Origin: Candidatus Zixiibacteriota bacterium
Lineage (GTDB): Bacteria; Zixibacteria; MSB-5A5; GN15; FEB-12
Length of the DNA: 49,399 nucleotides
Reading direction: 5' to 3'
Assembly (NCBI GenBank): GCA_028715215.1
Contig: JAQUSF010000011.1
Coordinates: 1-49,399, forward strand
Translations under genes and position numbers: made by a program
Notes under the pieces: model-generated
The model's database searches: none
What the model was told of the DNA's origin: nothing
What the model saw: the letters and a program-made list of their open reading frames with translations, nothing else
Part shown: positions 25,210-33,049 of the stretch, in pieces
How the letters are laid out: each line of letters begins with the position of its first letter
Numbering within the stretch: the first letter of the stretch is position 1

Positions 25210-25229
25210 AAAAATCTATATTAAAAATA

Positions 25230-25245
25230 GGACCACCTCCTTTCT
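25230..25245 (-). promoter_or_regulatory. Extended anti-16S (super Shine-Dalgarno) element
   Basis: AGAAAGGAGGTGGTCC is complementary to the whole usual 3' tail of 16S rRNA, with a single G-U pair. Normal ribosome-binding sites pair over four to eight bases. It begins only a few bases after the predicted transcription start. The 16S gene of this organism is not in the window, so the match is to the common bacterial tail. Confidence 0.7.
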
Positions 25246-25253
25246 TGTGTACT

Positions 25254-25267
25254 ATATTATACAGTAA
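25254..25267 (-). repeat. 14-bp motif TTACTGTATAATAT, copy over the small RNA -10
   Basis: Identical to the plus-strand copy at 25380-25393 but in the opposite orientation. It covers the -10 hexamer, an ideal place for repressor binding. A candidate operator for the Rrf2 regulator encoded at 25433 (inference). Confidence 0.5.
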
Positions 25268-25285
25268 TAAGATGCGTAAGTACAA
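25256..25285 (-). promoter_or_regulatory. Sigma-70 promoter of the small RNA unit
   Basis: On the minus strand TTGTAC (25280-25285), an 18-bp spacer and a perfect TATAAT (25256-25261) precede the predicted start by seven bases. The -10 is embedded in the 14-mer shared with the Rrf2 gene leader. Confidence 0.75.
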
Positions 25286-25338
25286 GAAAAAAAGTAGAAT
25301 GGAAGGAAAAAAAGTTAATTTATTGTGAAAGAATTCAC

Positions 25339-25367
25339 TTGACAATATCTATTAATAAACTTATCAT
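25339..25367 (+). promoter_or_regulatory. Sigma-70 promoter of the Rrf2 regulator gene
   Basis: TTGACA (25339-25344), a 17-bp spacer and TATCAT (25362-25367) predict a start near 25374. An alternative -10, TATAAT at 25386-25391, has only a weak -35 (TTATCA). Which of the two is used decides whether the 14-mer lies in the -10 or just after the transcript start. Confidence 0.6.
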
Positions 25368-25379
25368 TTTACTAAGGTT

Positions 25380-25393
25380 TTACTGTATAATAT
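25380..25393 (+). repeat. 14-bp motif TTACTGTATAATAT, copy in the Rrf2 leader
   Basis: Second, inverted copy of the motif over the small RNA promoter; 112 bp separate the two copies. It lies just past the predicted transcription start of the regulator gene, a common place for autorepression. Confidence 0.5.
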
Positions 25394-25432
25394 CATAAAA
25401 AAAGGGGTATTCATTAATAGAATGGTTTTCTT

Positions 25433-25951
25433 ATGAAATTTTCTACTCGGGCCAGATACGGCTTAAGGATGATGGTGGAACTGGCGCGTGAGTTACAGCA
25501 TTCCCGGCTGGTACAACTGGGCCGGATAGCCGAAATAACCCATCTTTCGGTCAATTATCTGGTACAACTTGCCATACCTTTAAAAAATAACGGGCTGATT
25601 GTGGGCATTTCGGGGAAGAAGGGTGGTTATCGTCTGGCTCGACCGCCGCGGGAGATTAAGATAAGAGAAATTCTGGAAGCGGTTCAGGGGCCTTTAAGTT
25701 TGTCGGATTGTGTCAACAATCCGGAAATCTGTCTGAACAGCAGTTTTTGTGAGGCCCGCATGATCTGGGTTCTGGCCAGTCAGAAGATCATCGATGTTTT
25801 TGAAGAGTACAGTCTGGCTGATTTGATTGACAGGGAATATAAAAATAAAATCCGTAACAAGTATCCGGGTATAACGCTTTTAGACCCGGACAAGTTTATG
25901 GCTGCCAATGATTCTGGCCGTGATTATCCAGCAGGAAAGATAAAATTGTAA
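25433..25951 (+). CDS. Rrf2-family transcriptional regulator with Fe-S cluster cysteines
   Basis: 172 residues. The N-terminal winged helix (MKFSTRARYGLRMMVELA, then HLSVNYLVQL and GKKGGYRLARPP) is diagnostic of the Rrf2 family. Cysteines at 93, 100 and 106 give C-x6-C-x5-C, close to the ligand pattern of IscR and NsrR, so a redox-, iron- or NO-responsive [Fe-S] cluster is likely. No isc/suf genes follow; the gene leads directly into a DsrMK/HdrED-like membrane redox pair starting 12 bases after its stop, so the regulator probably controls that pair. Autoregulation through the 14-mer in its leader is suggested. The ATG lacks a strong Shine-Dalgarno sequence. Confidence 0.88.
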   Translation: MKFSTRARYGLRMMVELARELQHSRLVQLGRIAEITHLSVNYLVQLAIPLKNNGLIVGISGKKGGYRLARPPREIKIREILEAVQGPLSLSDCVNNPEICLNSSFCEARMIWVLASQKIIDVFEEYSLADLIDREYKNKIRNKYPGITLLDPDKFMAANDSGRDYPAGKIKL

Positions 25952-25963
25952 GGAGTGTTTCTT

Positions 25964-26881
25964 ATGCTGTGGATTCAGTGGGTGAGCTATATTTCGGTGC
26001 TGATTGCGTTAATTGCCATGCTTGCCAAGGTACTTCGGTATGTCAGGGCACCCCAGAATTTTCGCTGGGAGCTTTACCCGGTTCCGCATGAGAAAGGTCG
26101 GGCGGAATACGGCGGTTCCTATCTTGAGGAACTGGACTGGTGGAGCAAACCCCGACATTCCGACCTGATAAACGAAGTCAAGGAAATGCTTCTGGAGATT
26201 CTCTTTTTGAAGGGGGTGTATCATCACAATAAGCGGGTATGGTTATTTTCTTTTCCTTTTCATTTCGGCCTGTACTTGTGTATCGGCTGGCTCTTTCTGC
26301 TGTTTCTGGGGGCGGTGTTTCAAGCGGCAGGGGTGACAGTGACCAAAGATGCCGGAACCATTGCTCGCTTGATTTATTATCTGACGGTGGTCAGCGGCTA
26401 CAGCGGTCTGGTTCTGACCGGTTATGGCGCTCTGGGACTTTTTATCTGGCGTGTCTCCGACAGCAATCAAAAAGCTTACAACTCCTTCGCTGAATATTTC
26501 AACCTGTTCTTCTTTGTCGTAGTGGTGGCGGTAAGTCTTATAGTTCATCTGGGCGGGGATAGGGATTTCGCCGCATTGCGTGCCTATGTACAGTCATTAC
26601 TTACTCTGGCACCCGCTCGCCCGCCGACCGCATTTTTAAGCCTGGAAATAATTTTAATGTCGTTATTGATAATGTATATCCCGTTGACGCGCATGTCGCA
26701 TTTTGTCGCCAAGTATTTCCTTTATCATGCCGTTCGCTGGAGCGATACGCCCAATGAACGCGGCAGTAAAATTGAAAAGCGCATTATGGAACTGTTACAG
26801 AAGAAGGTAAGCTGGAACGCCGCGCATATCCAGACCGGCAAATCCTGGGCTGAAGTTATCAAGGAGAACAAAAATGAGTAA
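25964..26881 (+). CDS. DsrM/NarI-like membrane cytochrome b subunit
   Basis: 305 residues from ATG 25964, which has AAGGAG eight bases upstream; GTG 25955 overlaps that site. Five to six hydrophobic segments: an N-terminal helix, a polar segment to about 85, then WLFSFPFHFGLYLCIGWLFLL, IARLIYYLTVVSGYSGLVLTGYGAL, FFFVVVVAVSLIVHL and a last helix ending in MSHFVAKYFLYH. The arrangement, with histidines on two helices, matches the nitrate reductase gamma/DsrM/HdrE group that binds heme b and exchanges electrons with menaquinone. It overlaps the Fe-S protein gene by 8 bp. The assignment to DsrM rather than another member is from context. Confidence 0.75.
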   Translation: MLWIQWVSYISVLIALIAMLAKVLRYVRAPQNFRWELYPVPHEKGRAEYGGSYLEELDWWSKPRHSDLINEVKEMLLEILFLKGVYHHNKRVWLFSFPFHFGLYLCIGWLFLLFLGAVFQAAGVTVTKDAGTIARLIYYLTVVSGYSGLVLTGYGALGLFIWRVSDSNQKAYNSFAEYFNLFFFVVVVAVSLIVHLGGDRDFAALRAYVQSLLTLAPARPPTAFLSLEIILMSLLIMYIPLTRMSHFVAKYFLYHAVRWSDTPNERGSKIEKRIMELLQKKVSWNAAHIQTGKSWAEVIKENKNE

Positions 26882-28481
26882 GGACATCAAGGTCAACGAC
26901 ATAAGCAGAAAAACCGAGCAGTTTTTTCACCTGGATACAAAGAATCTCCCGAAACTTCCTTACCCTTATGAAGATTGGGAAGACCCGCCCTTTCCGGGGG
27001 TAGCCGAGGTCAAGCGCAAGGGCAAAGATATCTCTCTTGACGGTATTCTCAATGTCCCTGTACCGGCCCCGCAAACCGAAGAAGAAAAGGAAAAACTGGT
27101 TGCCGCTTTTCTTGAAGGTCTCCGAAAACTTCTGACAGTGGAGAATAACTGGCCTTTCCTGAAGCCTCTTTTATTGTCGCTGGATAACTGTGTCCGGTGC
27201 AATACCTGTGCGGAAGCCTGTCCCATGTTTGAGATGAGCGGCCGGGCGGAGATATACCGGCCCCTGTTTCGCAGCGAAATTCTTCGGCGGATTATCAAAA
27301 AATACATCCATCCCGGCGGGAAACTGACCGCCAGGTTCACCGGTGCTGATATTGATTTGAACTGGGAAACGGTGGCCCGGCTGGCCCAGCTGGCGTATCG
27401 TTGTACTCTGTGTCGGCGTTGCGCTCAGACTTGCCCTATGGGGGTTGACAATGGTCTTATTGCCCGTGAAATCAGGAAGCTTTTCAGCCAGGAACTGGGT
27501 ATCCATCCGGCGGAGCTTCACGAGGAAGGCACGGTCAAACAGCTTGATACCGGTTCCTCGACGGGGATAAGCCCGGCGGCGCTGATGGACCTGATTGAAT
27601 TCATGGAAGACGATATCACCGAGCGCACCGGTTTGAAAATCAAGATGCCTTTCGATAAGCCCGGGGCGGATATACTTCTGCTTCACAATGCCGGGGAATT
27701 CCTGTCCTGGCCGGAGAATATCGAAGCCTTCGCTATAATCTTCGAGCAGGCCGGTCTTAACTGGACGATGTCACGGGAATTAGTTGGTTATGATTCGGTC
27801 AATTACGGTTTGTTTTATGAGGATGTACAGCTGGCCCGGGTGACGCTCAAGCATGCCGAAGTCGCCAAAAAGCTGGGAGTTAAAAAAGTGGTGGTAGCCG
27901 AGTGCGGTCACGCCCATAAAGCTATCATGGCTATTGGCGACCGGGTCTGGCTGGATGAGGTGAACATCCCCCGCGAGTCCTGCATGGTGACACTGGAAGA
28001 TATTGTCCTGAACGACCGCATTAGAATCGACCCGCAAAGGAATAATTTTCCGGTAACACTGCATGACCCGTGCAATATCACGCGTTCTATGGGTATTATT
28101 CAGCCGCAGCGACGGATTATCAAAAAAATCTGTCCTCAGTTCCGGGAAATGACGCCGCATGGGGTGAACAATTATTGCTGCGGGGGCGGTAGTGGTTTTG
28201 CCATTATGCAATCGGCCAATTTCCCCACCTGGCGTTTCACCGTTCCGGGTCGTAAAAAATTCGCCCAGATTTTAAACGCTTTCAGTCGGGAGGAACTTGA
28301 CCCGGGTATAAATAAATATGTATGTGCCCCCTGCTCCAACTGCAAAGGGCAGATTCGCGATTTACTGACCTATTACGATGCCTGGGAAAAAACCCGGATT
28401 CTCTACGGCGGGCTGGTGGAACTGATTGTCAACGGGATGGTCAATATTCCGGAAGGTTTTCTGGAATGGGAATTCCACTGA
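26874..28481 (+). CDS. DsrK/HdrD-like Fe-S oxidoreductase with CCG domains
   Basis: 535 residues. Two [4Fe-4S] motifs lie at Cys 106, 109, 112, 116 (CVRCNTCAEACP) and 177, 180, 183, 187 (CTLCRRCAQTCP). The C-terminal half has CCG-type motifs: HDPCNITRSMG, then NNYCCGGGSG and CAPCSNCKG, the ligands of the non-cubane cluster in HdrB/HdrD. Together with the membrane partner this looks like the DsrMK core or HdrED, coupling a quinone pool to a thiol/disulfide substrate. No dsrAB, other dsr or hdr genes are present, so a role in sulfate reduction is not supported here. Anaerobic or redox-balancing metabolism is likely. Confidence 0.83.
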   Translation: MSKDIKVNDISRKTEQFFHLDTKNLPKLPYPYEDWEDPPFPGVAEVKRKGKDISLDGILNVPVPAPQTEEEKEKLVAAFLEGLRKLLTVENNWPFLKPLLLSLDNCVRCNTCAEACPMFEMSGRAEIYRPLFRSEILRRIIKKYIHPGGKLTARFTGADIDLNWETVARLAQLAYRCTLCRRCAQTCPMGVDNGLIAREIRKLFSQELGIHPAELHEEGTVKQLDTGSSTGISPAALMDLIEFMEDDITERTGLKIKMPFDKPGADILLLHNAGEFLSWPENIEAFAIIFEQAGLNWTMSRELVGYDSVNYGLFYEDVQLARVTLKHAEVAKKLGVKKVVVAECGHAHKAIMAIGDRVWLDEVNIPRESCMVTLEDIVLNDRIRIDPQRNNFPVTLHDPCNITRSMGIIQPQRRIIKKICPQFREMTPHGVNNYCCGGGSGFAIMQSANFPTWRFTVPGRKKFAQILNAFSREELDPGINKYVCAPCSNCKGQIRDLLTYYDAWEKTRILYGGLVELIVNGMVNIPEGFLEWEFH

Positions 28482-28503
28482 GGCGTTAAGAGCGTATTCT
28501 TAC

Positions 28504-29382
28504 TTATTTATTCCGCCCGGGGGAGGGCAGACCGGATAAAATCAGGGCGGCAAAAATGAATAATCCGCCCAGTGCCCGATGCGGTATGAAAGCTTCTCCA
28601 CCCCAGGTCCAGGCAAAAAGAGCGGCGAAAACCGGTTCCAGGGCGAATATCAGAGATACTCGTAAAGGGGAGGTTATTTTCTGAGCCACCATCTGGATAA
28701 CGAAAGCCGACAGCGTCGGGAAAAGCGCCAGGAAAACAACTATCCCGCCGGTTTTAACGGTGGCAATACCCCAAGGCAAGTCCAGTATCAGGGCAGTCAG
28801 GAGACTTAAAAGCCCCACTATCAGGAATTGCTGGCAGCTGATTAAAAAGGGGTCGATGCCCGCTTTCATGTATTTATCAGAGTACAACAGATGTAAGGCG
28901 TAGGTCATGGCGGCCGAGAGTGTCAGGATATCGCCGATATTAATATCTCTGAGCCCGCCGGTTAGAATCCACAATCCCACGAGTGAGATAAACGAAGCCG
29001 TCAGCTCCATGACGGTCGGCCGGCGTTTGAAAATGGTTCTTAAAAAAAGCGGTACGAACATGACGAACAGACCGGTAATAAATCCCGAATTGGAGGCGGT
29101 GGTGTATTTCAAGCCCAGGGTCTGGGGGATATACAGAAACCAGAGCATGATCGCCAGGGCAAATGCCCTTCCCAGGCCTTCGAATAACCGCCGCCCGGTT
29201 ACCAAAACATAAACCAGTAAAACCGAGCCCGCCAGAAGGAATCGGTATCCGACCATGACGACCGCATCGATATCAGCCAGGGCGGTTTTGACCAGGATAA
29301 AGGTTGCCCCCCAGATAGCCGCGGCATAAAAAAGACCGGCGTCGGCAAGAATAACTTTAGATTTGGACGATATGTTCGCCAT
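28504..29382 (-). CDS. DMT/EamA-family transporter
   Basis: 292 residues from ATG 29382; the frame extends to a TTG at 29421 but the extra residues precede the first helix without adding a signal. About ten hydrophobic segments in two EamA halves are visible, with the conserved AAIWGATFILVKTAL near the start and LEPVFAALFAWTWGGE near the end, both hallmarks of the family. Substrates of this superfamily are metabolites or drugs and cannot be predicted. Convergent with the HdrD-like gene, 22 bp apart. Confidence 0.83.
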   Translation of the reverse strand: MANISSKSKVILADAGLFYAAAIWGATFILVKTALADIDAVVMVGYRFLLAGSVLLVYVLVTGRRLFEGLGRAFALAIMLWFLYIPQTLGLKYTTASNSGFITGLFVMFVPLFLRTIFKRRPTVMELTASFISLVGLWILTGGLRDINIGDILTLSAAMTYALHLLYSDKYMKAGIDPFLISCQQFLIVGLLSLLTALILDLPWGIATVKTGGIVVFLALFPTLSAFVIQMVAQKITSPLRVSLIFALEPVFAALFAWTWGGEAFIPHRALGGLFIFAALILSGLPSPGRNK

Positions 29383-29469
29383 ACGTTTCCCGATGGTAAT
29401 AGAGAACAATGGTGAAGTCAAAAGATATCTTCATAATTTATTTCTCAAAGAAAACATGGCGGTTATGGC

Positions 29470-29499
29470 TTGTCAAAGTCGTTAAAAAGGTTATATTAT
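29470..29499 (+). promoter_or_regulatory. Candidate promoter with a long leader before the 903-residue surface protein
   Basis: TTGTCA (29470-29475), an 18-bp spacer and TATTAT (29494-29499) would start transcription near 29506, leaving a 5' leader of about 220 nt before ATG 29725. The leader has no riboswitch I recognise. GGAGG at 29696-29700 lies about 25 nt from the ATG, too far to be its normal ribosome-binding site. Confidence 0.4.
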
Positions 29500-29724
29500 A
29501 ATCAGGGAATATTTTAAATACGGAAGAAGTCAGGAATATAATTTAATGCAACTGCGGGCGGCTGGTCAGTGAGTAAATACATCGGGTTATTTCCTTTTTC
29601 GAAGGTCTCGCCGATAAAGAACCGTGCTTTAACACCGATTTATATAACATGGTCGATTTATATATCACCGCGAGTGTGTTGTTAAGAGGTCCCTGGAGGG
29701 AAATTCGACCCGGGTTTTAAGAAA

Positions 29725-32436
29725 ATGTCATCTCAGATGAAGAACTCTCTTTTAATAACGATATTCGTTTTTTTACTGGCCGTTTCGGCAGGGGCTGAGA
29801 TGGCGGTCTATACCACGGTCATGGAAAACGGTTACCTGGGCAGTCAGGTAAAGGCGGTGATAAATTTACAGAATCCTCCTCCCGGCATGGAAATCGGTGG
29901 TTTCGAGCTTTATCTGGTTTATGATTCGGCTTTGAGTTTAAGTTCGGTCCAGATGGGACAGCTTCTTCAGGACTGCGGGTGGGAATATTTCACGCATTCG
30001 GTCAGTTATACCTATAACGTTCGGATAATCGCTATTGCCGATATCAACAACGGCGCCCACCATCCCTCCTGTTTTGCCGCCGGTTCGGGGGAACTGGCCC
30101 GGCTCAATTTCAATGTCATGGATATTACCCGATACGGCTGTGATTCCGTGCCTTTTGAATGGCTCTGGTATGACTGCGGCGACAATACCTTTTCGTCACG
30201 AAACGGAGATACGCTTTTTCTCTCCGACAGTGTTTTCCGGTATATAAACGATACGGTGATAAATATCACCCAGGATCTGCCTTTTCCGACAGAGAGCGGA
30301 GCGCCCGAAGCGTGTGTCGGCGGCACCGGCGGACCGAAACGTAGAATTAATTTTTACCAGGGATTCAGAGATACGGTCTTTGCCGTCTGCCACAATGATA
30401 CTACCGATGTCACCGACCCTTATAATTGTTTTGCCTATATCCTGTACCAGTCGTCCGTGGTGGACAACTGCCCCGGGGCGACGATTGCCTGTTTTCCGCC
30501 GTCAGGTTATCTTTTCAAAGTGGGTACGACTAAAGTGACCTGCCATGCCCAGGATACTCATGGCAATCTCGACACCTGCAGCTTTTTCGTCACGGTTTAT
30601 GACAACCAGCCCCCGCAGTTGACCTGCCCGCCGGATATCGTCGTACCCAATGACCCGGGGCTGTGCGGGGCGGAGGTATCTTTTACCCCGGTGGTCGAGG
30701 ATAATTGCCGGGGGGTTAAAATAACCTCCACGCCCGATTATTCCGGCGGTCTGTTTCCCATCGGCACCACCCTGGTACAGGTCATCGCCACCGATACCTC
30801 CGGTAACAAGGATACCTGTGTCTTCAATGTCACGGTTGAAGACCATGAGAACCCGGTGGCGGTTTGCCCGGAAGATATCATCGTTTACAGCGATTCCGGT
30901 TATTATGGGGCCTTTGTTCACCTGGAATATTCCGCCACCGACAACTGTCCCGGTGTCACGGTGGCTTCGACCCCGGCCTCGGGTAAACTCTTCGGTATCG
31001 GGGATACCCCCATCAGGGTGGTTGCGGTCGATGCATCGGGCAATGCCGATACCTGCAATTTTATAGTCAGGGTGATTCTGGATGATACCGATGACGACGG
31101 TTATGCCGACTGGGACGATAACTGCCCCCAGACCTATAACCCGGAGCAGACCAATACCGATAGTGACCACCTTGGCGACGCCTGCGACAACTGTCCGCAG
31201 GTGGATAATCCCGACCAGGCTGACGGCGATGGCGACGGGGTCGGCGATGTCTGCGATAATTGTCCGCTGGTTGTAAATCCCCTGCAGGAAGACAATGACA
31301 GCGATGGTCCGGGCGACAGCTGTGATAACTGTCCGGCGCTTGCCAATCCCGACCAGCTGGACAGCGATGGCGACGGTGTCGGCGATGTCTGTGATAATTG
31401 TCCGCTGGTAATAAATCCTCTGCAGGAAGATATGGACTTTGACAATGTCGGCGATAGTTGTGATAATTGCCTGGTTACCCCCAACCCGGACCAGGCGGAT
31501 GCCGATAATGATAACTTCGGCGACGCCTGTGATAACTGCCCCACACTGGCTAATGCTGACCAGGCTGACGGTGATAACGACACGGTGGGCGATGCCTGCG
31601 ATAATTGCCCGGATATCGTCAATCCTTTGCAGGCGGATACCGATGGCGACAGTGTGGGCGATGCCTGTGATAATTGCATTGAGGTGATAAACCCGTCGCA
31701 ACTCGACAGTGATAACGACCAGGTTGGTGATACCTGTGATAATTGTCCTTTGGCGGCGAATTCTGACCAGTCCGACGGCGACGGTGACCAGGTGGGTGAT
31801 GCCTGCGATAATTGTCCGGAAGATGCTAATTTTGACCAGGCTGACGATGATAACGACACGGTGGGCGATGTCTGTGATATCTGTCCCGGTTTCGACGACC
31901 GTCTCGATGCCGACGGCGATGGTTTGCCCGATGGCTGTGATAACTGTCCTCTGGATTACAATCCCGGCCAGAACGATAATGACGATGACAGCGTCGGCGA
32001 TGCCTGCGATAACTGCCCTGAAAGCCCCAATACCGACCAGGTAGACGGGGACGGCGACGGTTACGGCGATGTCTGTGATATCTGTCCCGGTTTCGACGAC
32101 CGTCTCGATACCGACGGTGATGGTTTGCCCGATGGCTGTGATAACTGTCCTCTGGATTACAATCCCGGTCAGGAGGACGCCGACAGTAACAGTATCGGCG
32201 ATGCCTGTTGCTGTATCGGCATGGCCGGCAATCTTGATTGCTCCGAAAGCGAGATACCCGATATTTCTGATATAACCCGCCTGATAGATTACCTGTATGT
32301 CAGTCATCGTCCGCTGTGCTGTCCCGAGGAAGCGGACGCCAACGGCAGCCGGGATAGCGAACCCGATGTTTCCGATATAACGGCGATTATTAACTATCTT
32401 TACATTGACCATGATGCTCTGGCGGACTGCCCGTGA
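29725..32436 (+). CDS. Large secreted protein: cohesin-like domain, HYR domains, 16 thrombospondin type 3 repeats and a dockerin-like C-terminus
   Basis: 903 residues (ATG 29725 or 29737; signal peptide to about AEMA). Residues 27-155 resemble a cohesin-like beta-sandwich ([29 protein letters not shown]). About 225-450 hold three HYR domains, each with a DNCPG/CRG-x-TPxSG-FxIGTT-V-x-A-x-DxSGNxDTC pattern. From about 453 to 827 run 16 acidic Ca-binding repeats of the type DNCPxxxNPDQxDxDxDxxGDxC. The last 75 residues form two half-repeats, each with DISDIT-x2-I-x-YLY preceded by Cys pairs, resembling a dockerin module. The same module ends the 1235-residue protein at 39317-43024. A surface scaffold or matrix protein is likely. 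There is no LPXTG or PEP-CTERM signal. Confidence 0.82.
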   Translation: MSSQMKNSLLITIFVFLLAVSAGAEMAVYTTVMENGYLGSQVKAVINLQNPPPGMEIGGFELYLVYDSALSLSSVQMGQLLQDCGWEYFTHSVSYTYNVRIIAIADINNGAHHPSCFAAGSGELARLNFNVMDITRYGCDSVPFEWLWYDCGDNTFSSRNGDTLFLSDSVFRYINDTVINITQDLPFPTESGAPEACVGGTGGPKRRINFYQGFRDTVFAVCHNDTTDVTDPYNCFAYILYQSSVVDNCPGATIACFPPSGYLFKVGTTKVTCHAQDTHGNLDTCSFFVTVYDNQPPQLTCPPDIVVPNDPGLCGAEVSFTPVVEDNCRGVKITSTPDYSGGLFPIGTTLVQVIATDTSGNKDTCVFNVTVEDHENPVAVCPEDIIVYSDSGYYGAFVHLEYSATDNCPGVTVASTPASGKLFGIGDTPIRVVAVDASGNADTCNFIVRVILDDTDDDGYADWDDNCPQTYNPEQTNTDSDHLGDACDNCPQVDNPDQADGDGDGVGDVCDNCPLVVNPLQEDNDSDGPGDSCDNCPALANPDQLDSDGDGVGDVCDNCPLVINPLQEDMDFDNVGDSCDNCLVTPNPDQADADNDNFGDACDNCPTLANADQADGDNDTVGDACDNCPDIVNPLQADTDGDSVGDACDNCIEVINPSQLDSDNDQVGDTCDNCPLAANSDQSDGDGDQVGDACDNCPEDANFDQADDDNDTVGDVCDICPGFDDRLDADGDGLPDGCDNCPLDYNPGQNDNDDDSVGDACDNCPESPNTDQVDGDGDGYGDVCDICPGFDDRLDTDGDGLPDGCDNCPLDYNPGQEDADSNSIGDACCCIGMAGNLDCSESEIPDISDITRLIDYLYVSHRPLCCPEEADANGSRDSEPDVSDITAIINYLYIDHDALADCP
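31864..31971 (+). repeat. 108-bp near-identical direct repeat, copy 1
   Basis: Matches 32065-32172 at 105 of 108 positions by my reading, while other units of the array have diverged much more. It is a recent internal duplication of a unit offset by 201 bp (67 codons), so the reading frame is kept. Confidence 0.8.
32065..32172 (+). repeat. 108-bp near-identical direct repeat, copy 2
   Basis: Second copy of the 108-bp repeat at 31864-31971; three silent or conservative differences seen (for example GATGCC versus GATACC). Confidence 0.8.
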
Positions 32437-32548
32437 TAACCGCTTCAGTCCGGTAAACACAAGTCATTGCAGAGCAAGGAAATCCATTTTTTTATATTTC
32501 TGGAACTATTCCCGGACTGGAAGTGTTTAATTTTCTATGAGAGTCTGG

Positions 32549-32965
32549 ATGAAAAAACCGCCCCGGGTGCGATTAATTGCCGGAAATCTGATAACCAGTT
32601 TAATATTAATGACCCTGCTGGCGTTGCCCTTTTTACATTTTGCCCGGCTGACGGCTGTGAGCAGCCGGGTGGTATGTTCCGCCGGTTGCGGCTGCTGTCA
32701 TGAGGCGGAAAGAGCCGCCGCGGCATACCTTCCTGACCTTACCTCGCGATGCTGCTGTGACATATCCGAGCCGGAACCGGTTACCGATATCCCGCCGCTG
32801 GTTTCACCGCCGTATTCCAGGGATTCGGAAAACATGTCCCCGGTACCTGAAGAAAAATTCCAGGAATTAAGTATCTCCGTTTTGAAAGCATATTTAAAAG
32901 TAACTCTTTTTTGTGACGAACCTGGACCGCCTTTGTACCTGGTTCATACTTCATTATTAATTTGA
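32549..32965 (+). CDS. Small Cys-rich membrane-anchored protein heading the CusCBA-type operon
   Basis: 138 residues from ATG 32549 (ATG 32537 adds four). A basic N-terminus and a hydrophobic segment (NLITSLILMTLLALPFLHFA) form an uncleaved anchor or signal peptide. Behind it is a Cys cluster: VVCSAGCGCCHEAE and, 18 residues later, SRCCCD, giving seven cysteines and a histidine in about 35 residues. The tail PPLYLVHTSLLI is hydrophobic. I do not recognise a named family. Its place 85 bp ahead of the outer-membrane channel gene and the thiol content suggest binding of Cu, Ag or similar soft metal ions before export. It might also be a metal-triggered regulator of the pump. Confidence 0.6.
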   Translation: MKKPPRVRLIAGNLITSLILMTLLALPFLHFARLTAVSSRVVCSAGCGCCHEAERAAAAYLPDLTSRCCCDISEPEPVTDIPPLVSPPYSRDSENMSPVPEEKFQELSISVLKAYLKVTLFCDEPGPPLYLVHTSLLI

Positions 32966-33049
32966 TTTTCCTTTCATAGTCCTTTTCTCGGGGTGTATTA
33001 CACCCTTCAAGTAAAATCCTTAAAAACCCAGGTTTCTGAGAGTATATCT

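Larger units (their letters stand above)
25103..25249 (-). ncRNA. Candidate small structured RNA with a 5' end complementary to the 16S rRNA tail
   Basis: A complete small transcription unit is visible: promoter (25256-25285), start near 25249 and intrinsic terminator (25103-25133), giving about 147 nt. The first bases hold AGAAAGGAGGTGGTCC (25230-25245), which pairs with the common bacterial 16S 3' end GGAUCACCUCCUUUCU over all 16 positions with one G-U pair. Further in, CTTAAGGT-GCCC pairs with GGGC-ACCTTGAG (about 25154-25193). TGTTGGG and CCCAACA form an alternative stem, and GGTCGG can pair with CCGACC just before the terminator. No ATG occurs in the unit. It could be a ribosome-binding decoy RNA, a regulatory RNA or a leader for a tiny peptide (see the 25153-25209 frame). 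I do not recognise the family. Confidence 0.6.
31081..32208 (+). repeat. DNA repeat array encoding 16 thrombospondin type 3 repeats
   Basis: Sixteen imperfect units of about 69 bp, each encoding roughly 23 residues with D-x-D-x-D calcium ligands and two cysteines. The regular acidic coding makes long artefactual open frames on the opposite strand. Confidence 0.85.

Noticed and set aside
25964-28481. The redox pair considered as evidence for dissimilatory sulfate reduction
   Set aside because: Only DsrM/DsrK-like proteins are present; dsrAB, dsrC, dsrJOP, apr and qmo genes are absent from the window.
30000-32210. The repeated DNA of the surface protein considered as a CRISPR array
   Set aside because: The units are coding, imperfect and contiguous with no unique spacers, and no cas genes are present.
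30502-32460. A 652-codon open frame on the minus strand across the thrombospondin repeat gene
   Set aside because: It is opposite the acidic repeat array. The repetitive Val/Ile/Thr-rich translation is just the mirror of the GAT/GAC-rich coding strand, and it lacks a signal or ribosome-binding site.
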